From the NCBI GenBank assembly GCA_030704615.1, contig CM060734.1:32940042-33000041 (forward strand): 60,000 bases of DNA, in the 5' to 3' direction. Shown piece after piece: positions 53,801-60,000 of this stretch (position 1 is its first letter; every line of letters starts with the position of its first letter). The notes under the pieces are model-generated. The model made no database searches and had not been told where the DNA came from. It was given only the letters and a program-made list of their open reading frames with translations. The translations under genes and the position numbers were made by a program. This stretch comes from Takakia lepidozioides. Lineage: Eukaryota > Streptophyta > Takakiopsida > Takakiales > Takakiaceae.

Positions 53801-55389
53801 AAAGTCCAAAAGGCATATGACTTTGTATGCATAAGCACCCCAGTCTGTGATGAAAGCTGTTTTTCCTTGATCTTCCTCTGCCACCTGTACTTGATTATAA
53901 CCACTGAAGCCATCCATGAATGAATACATTTCTTGGCCTGCCACAGTGTCTAATACTGCTTCTGTGAATGGTAGAGGAAAAGGATCCTTCCTCGTACAAG
54001 CATTCAGCTTCTTGTAGTTCACACAAACTCTTAGTTTGCCATTTTTCTTGGGGACTATCACAATGGGTGACAACCAAGTTGTGTACTCTATCGGGTATAT
54101 GAATTTAGCTTCAGCCAACTTTTTGATCTCTTCTCCAACCTTCTCTGCATAGTTGGGATTCATCCTGTATCTCGCCTGTTTAACTGGTATTGATCCTGGT
54201 TCCAGTTCAATCTTATGTTGACAGATCTCAGGTGGTATCCCCTTCAGATCCTCATAGCTCCAAGCAAATACATCTCTGTATTTAATGAACAGACTCTTTG
54301 CTTCCTCAAAGAATTCTGGCTCTAGATCCGCCCCTACCTTCACCATCCTTGGTTCCTTCTCAGTTCCCACATTCACTTCCCTCACCTGCTCATCAGCTGT
54401 GATTGTCCAACCAGTTACTATTTCATCCTGTAGACTTACAGTGGCTGGTTCCTCTAGGATATCAATCTCTCCTTCCCTTTCCTCATAAAAATGTGGTGGG
54501 TAACTATATATTTCCTCCTCAATTGGGGTTGTTGTCACTGCACCACAGTAGATACTTTTTAAACAACTCAGGCCTTCTAATTGCATCTCTGCAACCTGTT
54601 CCCACTCTGGGTGTGCAGCGAACAAAGTAGCTTCCTATTCCTCATCCAGTCCTTCTTTCCCAATCATACTCTCTAACCCCTCTTGGTCTTCTTGTAGCAG
54701 ATAGTCTTTCAGATTTCTTAGTGGTGATTTGTATCTTGTTCAACCCATCCTGCACAGTCAGTAACTGTGAATTCCAATCATGAGACACTTTGGCCTGTTT
54801 CAGCCATGGTCTTCCCAACAATAAGGAATAAGCTTCCAGGACTTCATTCATCTTCAACACAGTTACTGTGATCTTAAAGATCATCTCTTGAATCTGGATT
54901 TTAACTCCTCTGATCAATCCCAATGGCTGTACACTCCTTTGGTCTGCCATGGTTACTGTAAATGGGGCTGGTTTCATGTTGTTTAGACCTAGCTTCTACC
55001 TCAATTGGTCTGTCATGATATTCACACCAGAGCCTCCATCTATCAGTACATCTGCCAGTCTCTGTGCTTCCAATTCTCAACTGGATAACTGGCATAGAAT
55101 CATCAAAATCCATGATTGTTTCTTGCCCTTCTGGCCTCACATTATAACTGGTCACCTTGCTGTTCAGGTCTGTGTTCTCTGTCAAATGGGCAATCCTGTT
55201 GATTGCTTGATACAACCTGTGTCTACAATAAGGTGCCACAGCTAATAGCTGTCCAATGGTAATTTCCACTTTGGACTGGCATATCACTTCAGCCAATGTC
55301 CCTTCCTTACCCTGCACTTCTGCGGCTTCCCTCTTTCCTTCTTCCTCACTGACTTCTTCTTCTCCTTCAGAGTCTGAGGAGTCTACCAT
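50881..55389 (-). pseudogene. Ty3/gypsy pol (protease, RT, RNase H, integrase), broken
   Basis: Order on the minus strand: protease near 55045 (VLIDGGSGVNIM), RT (LRVCVNYKKLNACTRKDPFP, MPFGLCNAPATFQRVI, VFLDDFSVYS), RNase H (MFHVHCDASGEALGAVLAQN, FYVDHQAL). Integrase has an HHCC finger (HHEVDKVLEEIHKGVVGGH, CKTCDECQRLG) and a DDE core (GLDFVGPINP, EFISDQGSHF, GQAEATNKIL). This order (PR-RT-RH-IN) defines Ty3/gypsy. Lesions: a shift in protease near 55065 with TAG at 54998; a 2-base insertion before MPFGL near 53815; another near 53640; TAA near 53410 and near 53060. After integrase come decapeptide repeats and a basic stretch. Inactive as written. Confidence 0.92.
51244..51475 (-). repeat. 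30-bp in-frame repeat coding HSPTQGHTA decapeptides
   Basis: About five 30-bp units give (Y/H)HSPTQGHTA repeats at the end of pol; decayed units follow (HSPAQCHTIA, HSLAQGGIAC). The period is a multiple of three, so the frame survives. The DNA unit contains CACAGCCCAACACAGG, shared with the LTR block at 47780-47960. Confidence 0.9.
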
Positions 55390-57515
55390 GGGAATATCAG
55401 TACTCTTTGCATTTCCCGTATGGTATCCGCCACTTCCTTGTGCAGTTCCTTCTCATCTCTCCAAGCCTCATCATCTTCAGGCACATCACTGCCATCTTCA
55501 TTATCATCAACTTCATCTTCCACTGGAGGTACTAATTTGGCTCTGCTTCTTGTTACTATCATTGTACTCACTTCCGGTACAATACATGGCCTAACCATGT
55601 GGGCTGCCACTACTGGCCCCTCATTCCCAGGAGCTCTCATCTCATTCTGGTGTCTGATCCAGAATGGACAAGCCGCCTTACGATGTCCTGCCTGATTCAA
55701 TAGTACACAGTTCTTCTCCATTGGGTCCTCGCCCTTGGTCTGTTCTGGGTTATTTCTGTAATCCTGATTCCCTGGCTGGTAATTCCCTCTTGGATTACCT
55801 CTCCTTTCCATGCCATTGTTATAACCACCTGTCCTACCATAGTGGTCTTGATCATTGTTTCTTCTTGGCTGGGGTTGCACTTGATGCACCCTTACCTGCC
55901 TAGGCTCTCTTACTGCTGTTCTTCTGTTGTAGTAACAATTCTCAGTAGAATGGTTATCCATTTTACAGATAGTGCAGTGTTTCTCCTTCATGTGGCATTC
56001 AGTAGTGGTGTGGCCTTCATTCTGGCATTTTGCACACCAAACACCCTTCCTCCAATGTGTTGCAGCCTCTGTGGCATACTTTTTCAAGATTTCTTCTAAT
56101 CTCTTCTCATAATTTTCCCTCTTCATCTTTTCCTTCTTTTTACTCTTCTTTTTATGCTCCATCTCCTCTTCTTCTTCTGACTCATCCTCAGAGTCCTCTT
56201 CATCTCTTTTCTCCTTCCTGAGCATTCCCAACTGCTCAATTCTGTTTGCTGTTTCAAATGCCTCCTCCACTGTATTGTGGGGTAACATGTCTACTTTCTT
56301 TTGCAACTCTGGCCTTAGTCCATTCACAAACCAAGCCTTCTGCAATCCTGGTGCTGGTATAGCAGCCAACTTTTTCATCATCAACTCCATTTTCTCCATA
56401 TACTCTTCAACAGTTTCATGCTTCTTCTGCTTCAGCTGCTGTAAACTCCCATACACTTCATCCTCAGTTTTACTGGTCCTGAACCTATTTCGGAACGCTG
56501 TACTCAAGCCATTCCAGGTTAGGAAATGATTATCAGGGAATCTTGCATACCATTCACTGGCTTTCTTTATAAGTGAACACGGAAACAGTCTCATCTTGGC
56601 ATCATCGCCATTCTCATTGTTCACTATACACATGTGCTCAAATTGGCTAATGTGTACATCAGGATCCCCTTTCCCTGAATATATCGGAAAAGGTGGTTTA
56701 GCCCGTGTTGGTTGTAACGCCATCTGCGACCCTACACCCTGCCCCCTGACAGTTGTTGGCCTTTTGGCTGATGCTGGTCCCTGTGGACCTGTAGTATTTG
56801 TGGTGGTTCTTCCACCAATTACTGGCCCCTGAACCCTTCCTGCTCCTGGCCTTTCTATATTCACAGTATTCCCAGCCTCAGTTGCACTACTTTCCACACT
56901 CCCTGTCCCCCCAGAGCCAGATCCAGGTCTTTCGCCTGATCCCTCTGAGCCGACACCTTCGTTGGCCTGTGATCCAAGTGCTCCACTTGATCCAGGTCCA
57001 ACGGGTTGGGATGTCCTGGTTGTAGTCTCAACCTCAGCTGCTGGGTCTACTTCTTCATATTCCTCATCTTCCAATTTCTTTCCTTGGTTTTCTTCTTCTT
57101 CACTCATGTAACTATTTTGTAATAATGTTGGAGAGTTTGAACTCTCCGCTGGTTCTGCATCCTCCTCTTCTGCTCCCGAAACTGGAGTTCCTGCTCTTGG
57201 TGTTCCATGCCAACTCTTATCAAAGATTTCTGCCAAATCTTTTATCCAGGGATGTACCTCAGATCTTTCACCTCGTGGTTGATCTTCTTCCTCTGCCAAG
57301 TCCCTTAATCTTTCTTGCAAAGAAAAAGAAGGTGTGGTATCCAACTCTAGCTCCTCTGGTATAGGTGATGTACTCCCTGATCTCAATGGTGTGAGAGGTC
57401 CAGATGATTCCCCAATGTCTATTCCTCTCTCCCACAGGTATGGATAATGAGCTTTCAGATAACTTTCTCTTTTTGCTGAATATCTTTGGAGTCTAGCTTC
57501 TCTTTCATCACTCAT
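55383..57515 (-). CDS. Ty3/gypsy gag polyprotein, 710 codons
   Basis: ATG at 57515 (MSDEREARLQRYSAKRESYL). The acidic, Gly/Ser-rich N-terminal 270 residues include SSGALGSQANEGVGSEGSGE. The capsid-like retrotransposon gag domain spans about residues 280-420 (FPIYSGKGDPDVHISQFEHM, SEWYARFPDNHFLTWNGLS, ETVEEYMEKMELMMKKLAAI). A Lys/Glu-rich stretch follows, then two CCHC knuckles (CAKCQNEGHTTTEC and CTICKMDNHSTENC). A third knuckle-like stretch (CVLLNQAGHRKAAC) has lost its second Cys. Gag would assemble the particle and bind RNA. The frame is intact although pol is dead. Its stop overlaps the ATG of the pol frame (ATGGTAG, 55389-55383), so pol would need reinitiation or a -1 shift. Confidence 0.9.
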   Translation of the reverse strand: MSDEREARLQRYSAKRESYLKAHYPYLWERGIDIGESSGPLTPLRSGSTSPIPEELELDTTPSFSLQERLRDLAEEEDQPRGERSEVHPWIKDLAEIFDKSWHGTPRAGTPVSGAEEEDAEPAESSNSPTLLQNSYMSEEEENQGKKLEDEEYEEVDPAAEVETTTRTSQPVGPGSSGALGSQANEGVGSEGSGERPGSGSGGTGSVESSATEAGNTVNIERPGAGRVQGPVIGGRTTTNTTGPQGPASAKRPTTVRGQGVGSQMALQPTRAKPPFPIYSGKGDPDVHISQFEHMCIVNNENGDDAKMRLFPCSLIKKASEWYARFPDNHFLTWNGLSTAFRNRFRTSKTEDEVYGSLQQLKQKKHETVEEYMEKMELMMKKLAAIPAPGLQKAWFVNGLRPELQKKVDMLPHNTVEEAFETANRIEQLGMLRKEKRDEEDSEDESEEEEEMEHKKKSKKKEKMKRENYEKRLEEILKKYATEAATHWRKGVWCAKCQNEGHTTTECHMKEKHCTICKMDNHSTENCYYNRRTAVREPRQVRVHQVQPQPRRNNDQDHYGRTGGYNNGMERRGNPRGNYQPGNQDYRNNPEQTKGEDPMEKNCVLLNQAGHRKAACPFWIRHQNEMRAPGNEGPVVAAHMVRPCIVPEVSTMIVTRSRAKLVPPVEDEVDDNEDGSDVPEDDEAWRDEKELHKEVADTIREMQRVLIFPW

Positions 57516-57536
57516 GTCCCATATCTTTCATTTCTT

Positions 57537-58130
57537 TTAGTGTGGCAACAACCAAAATTCTCTCCTGTAGTATCTCTCATATATGCCTGGGTTTCTTTCC
57601 AGCTTCAATGTACCTCTGGCTATACTGGAAGTCTCCGTTACCATATAACCATATGGTAAACAAGTCTGAAAAGCTGTTCTTGGTGTAAGTTTGATCCACA
57701 AGATATCCTTTGGAATCCAATTCTTTACCAATACAAGCTCCTCATGCATATGAGTGTAAACATTCACTTTCCTTTCCTCCCAGCTTTCAAACTCTACCCG
57801 CTTAATAGATAGTAAGGCTATCACATAAACCAATGTTGGTAACCACCGTGCTCTTCCTCTACAGGCTACCTGATAAATCTTTATCACTCCTTTCTCCAGA
57901 CCCCATTCCGGATCAGCATCATGCACTCGCTTAAGAATATTTTCTTTACAACCGTCTGGCAATTCCAAGAACCTTTGAAAGAATTGTTTGGACAATCTTT
58001 CTTCCTTCGTTCCACAGGGAATTTGATTCACTTCAAATTCTTTAATCCTCCAACCACCATGATCCCACCAGATGCCTGTCACATCTGGTTGTTCATGACT
58101 CAGTTCCCCAGTATGGTCGCCAAATGTCAC
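57537..58130 (-). CDS. leader open frame between primer binding site and gag, about 197 codons, no ATG
   Basis: The frame is open from the LTR edge and ends 21 bp before the gag ATG. It contains GIWWDHGGWRIKEFEVNQ, LSKQFFQRFLELPDGCKENI, WLPTLVYVIALLSIKRVEFE and YGYMVTETSSIARGTLKLER, which looks like a real folded protein. It begins with GTG inside the LTR end and reads through the primer binding site. The first ATG lies far downstream (MHEELVLV), so translation would need splicing, a non-AUG start or an upstream exon. No family is recognised. Short ORFs before gag are unusual for Ty3/gypsy. Confidence 0.5.
   Translation of the reverse strand: MTFGDHTGELSHEQPDVTGIWWDHGGWRIKEFEVNQIPCGTKEERLSKQFFQRFLELPDGCKENILKRVHDADPEWGLEKGVIKIYQVACRGRARWLPTLVYVIALLSIKRVEFESWEERKVNVYTHMHEELVLVKNWIPKDILWIKLTPRTAFQTCLPYGYMVTETSSIARGTLKLERNPGIYERYYRREFWLLPH
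58105..58122 (-). promoter_or_regulatory. primer binding site, tRNA-Arg-like
   Basis: TGGCGACCATACTGGGGA on the minus strand starts with TGG (complement of the tRNA CCA end), two bases after the LTR CA. Its complement ends in GGTCGCCA, which resembles the acceptor end of some plant arginine tRNAs (recalled, not verified). The better known plant Ty3/gypsy site (TGGCGCCGTTGCC, tRNA-Asp) differs. Confidence 0.65.
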
Positions 58131-58528
58131 GGCTTTTACTCACCCATCCCTTCGCTATCCGAGGGGGAAACTCCAAGATAGAAGAGTTGGATATCTCTAA
58201 GCATTCAGCCCGCGTGAAACAATCAGTCATGACCTGCAGCTAGTGAATCATTGTTGGGTTTCCAATTATATTCCTTATCAGTTTATATCCCTGTTTATCA
58301 TGACCAGGTATCTTTTTAAGCGTCAGATTGCTTCTTGGGCCCCCTGATTTCATTCATACACAGCTTCACTCAAGTCTCTCAACACAAGGTGTTTGTATCG
58401 GATGAGAATCAGATTAATCATAATCGGATACATGCTGATGTCCTAACTTCTCTAATCTATCCCTCTAAGTAATCCTACATCTCGTACTAACTCTGTCCTA
58501 TAGTATCTCCTTCCTCCTCGCCAGCTTC
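58125..58528 (-). repeat. 5' LTR, partial, running into the assembly gap
   Basis: 404 bp nearly identical to the last part of the LTR at 47674-48602, in inverted orientation. It ends with GTGACA and two bases later the primer binding site. If it has the same length as the other LTR, its outer edge would fall at about 59053, just past the gap; no TAACA-type edge is visible there, so the gap size is probably a placeholder. Confidence 0.85.
58138..58147 (-). promoter_or_regulatory. LTR-end ATG followed by a consensus splice donor
   Basis: The minus strand reads ATG (58147-58145), G, then GTGAGTAAAAG. GTGAGT is a textbook 5' splice site. Unspliced, the ATG codes only Met-Gly-Glu before TAA, so it would be a tiny upstream frame. 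The same sequence is at 48578-48587 in the other LTR. Confidence 0.55.
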
Positions 58529-59028
58529 NNNNNNNNNNNNNNNNNNNNNNNNNNNNNNNNNNNNNNNNNNNNNNNNNNNNNNNNNNNNNNNNNNNNNNNN
58601 NNNNNNNNNNNNNNNNNNNNNNNNNNNNNNNNNNNNNNNNNNNNNNNNNNNNNNNNNNNNNNNNNNNNNNNNNNNNNNNNNNNNNNNNNNNNNNNNNNNN
58701 NNNNNNNNNNNNNNNNNNNNNNNNNNNNNNNNNNNNNNNNNNNNNNNNNNNNNNNNNNNNNNNNNNNNNNNNNNNNNNNNNNNNNNNNNNNNNNNNNNNN
58801 NNNNNNNNNNNNNNNNNNNNNNNNNNNNNNNNNNNNNNNNNNNNNNNNNNNNNNNNNNNNNNNNNNNNNNNNNNNNNNNNNNNNNNNNNNNNNNNNNNNN
58901 NNNNNNNNNNNNNNNNNNNNNNNNNNNNNNNNNNNNNNNNNNNNNNNNNNNNNNNNNNNNNNNNNNNNNNNNNNNNNNNNNNNNNNNNNNNNNNNNNNNN
59001 NNNNNNNNNNNNNNNNNNNNNNNNNNNN
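58529..59028. other. assembly gap, 500 N
   Basis: A run of exactly 500 N, a usual placeholder length, so the true distance is unknown. The 5' LTR of the retroelement disappears into it. Confidence 0.99.
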
Positions 59029-60000
59029 ACAACAGAATTGTAGCAGGTCGCTCCAAAAATTAGATCAACTAGACTCACGAAACAAGACGTAAGTATATCC
59101 TTTCTCTGGGCAAGGAAAAAAAATGGAGAAATACCAACCCAACAAGGAACACAACCATAGAGAATGAATACAAAATAGGCACCCTTGTCAATATTCAAGA
59201 AAGGCAATTAACCACCTTGTGTCAAAATGCACATGCAAGAAGTATAGAATCAGGCGTGAAAGATCGCAGCGGTGGCTCGTACTTTGTAGAGTTCAAGTGG
59301 AAAGTTACTAGTCATGATCTCATTTGGATGGGCAATATGCCATCTCTTTCCAGGCGCTACAACAGAAACATTCATGCTTGCAGGAACCTTAATTCCAGAT
59401 ATGCCGCACACCAAATCGACTGGCCACGAACTTGAACGAAACTTACCAAGGGTAGAGTCAGGCAACAATCAAGTGCTTTCCAGCGATGGCACACCCAAGG
59501 CACCCCCGCCCAAGCTCCTCCTCTACCTCGTGCCTCTGCTGCTATGGCTAGCAACACACAATGTTGCACTTTATAAGCTCTGCTCGCATCGCCCGCTTCC
59601 TTGCTACCACCACCCAAGCGCGCCAATAGAAACACAGAAAGAAATGAAAATGAACTTCACGCATGCGTAGAGTTGATGAAACAATCACAAGCTAAAATCT
59701 TACAAAATGTAAGCAAAAACTTTTGTGATCAAACATTCCCAATCTCTTCCCAATCTCTTCACATCCAATCCCAATCAAACTCGTACGTCCTGGCTAGCTT
59801 CTAGTGCGCATCGCACGTCATACATGGCAGCTCGTCGTCCCCGACTTCAGTCTAGCCCAACGCGACCAGCCATCTTCCAGCACCCCCGAGATGAAGGAAC
59901 CTCCAATCGACGGTAATAACTTGATGTACAAAAACATCAACGGCTACAATAATTCAACTTTTCCACTTCATTCCCGGGCTTGATTGCTTGCCGTTTTCTA
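59029..60000. other. unassigned sequence right of the gap
   Basis: A minus-strand frame at 59468-59250 has some protein-like character (VCGISGIKVPASMNVSVV, APGKRWHIAHPNEIMTSNF) and lies after a possible donor CTTG|GTAAGT, but no family is recognised. The rest shows no clear gene, RNA or repeat. It may be host flank of the retroelement. Confidence 0.3.

Overview
The window looks like a transposon-rich stretch of a streptophyte (green-plant lineage) nuclear genome. Reasons: spliced genes with GT-AG introns, a PHIP1-like RNA-binding gene, a PLS-type pentatricopeptide (PPR) fragment, plant-style eIF4A fragments, and transposon families typical of plants (Ty3/gypsy, CACTA with TNP2, DUF4218 and DUF4216 parts, hAT with BED, DUF659 and dimerisation parts, MULE-like). 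Several families look more like those of early-diverging lineages (charophycean algae, mosses, lycophytes) than of flowering plants. No species can be assigned from the sequence alone.

Layout. 1-2909: Ty3/gypsy integrase remnant, a hAT 5' end (hairpin array plus TATA promoter) and an orphan CACTA end. 2915-9905: a degenerate minus-strand gene with a BED-like finger, soaked in GGTTACA-word arrays. 10000-17550: the only convincing resident host genes, a possible MEA1-like gene (minus) divergent from a complete four-exon PHIP1-like gene (plus). 17560-25100: LINE tail, a DUF7869-like pseudogene, a gag scrap, a palindrome array, a CACTA DUF4216 scrap, a tRNA-headed SINE and a piece of the same retroelement that dominates the right side. 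25100-31642: unexplained sequence, then a hAT transposase pseudogene with promoter, hairpin array and terminus. 32000-41300: unrecognised coding fragments and a MULE-like pseudogene, with two more palindrome arrays and a 75-bp satellite. 41400-43370: a tandem repeat of about 100 bp. 43375-44690: CACTA transposase. 44940-58528: a large Ty3/gypsy retroelement present as two inverted halves, with captured PPR and eIF4A pieces. 58529-59028: assembly gap. 59029-60000: nothing recognised.

How the parts fit. Two themes stand out. First, at least four unrelated element neighbourhoods carry arrays of near-perfect 22-30 bp palindromes, each with its own sequence, next to or inside transposase genes. 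Second, the big Ty3/gypsy element has a long extra reading frame fused in frame behind integrase, two further accessory frames before its 3' LTR, an LTR splice donor placed just after an ATG, and a captured PPR piece between accessory regions. Its two halves read as one element if a segment of about 4.5 kb is turned around. Almost all mobile genes here are broken; only the retroelement gag frame and the PHIP1-like gene look intact.
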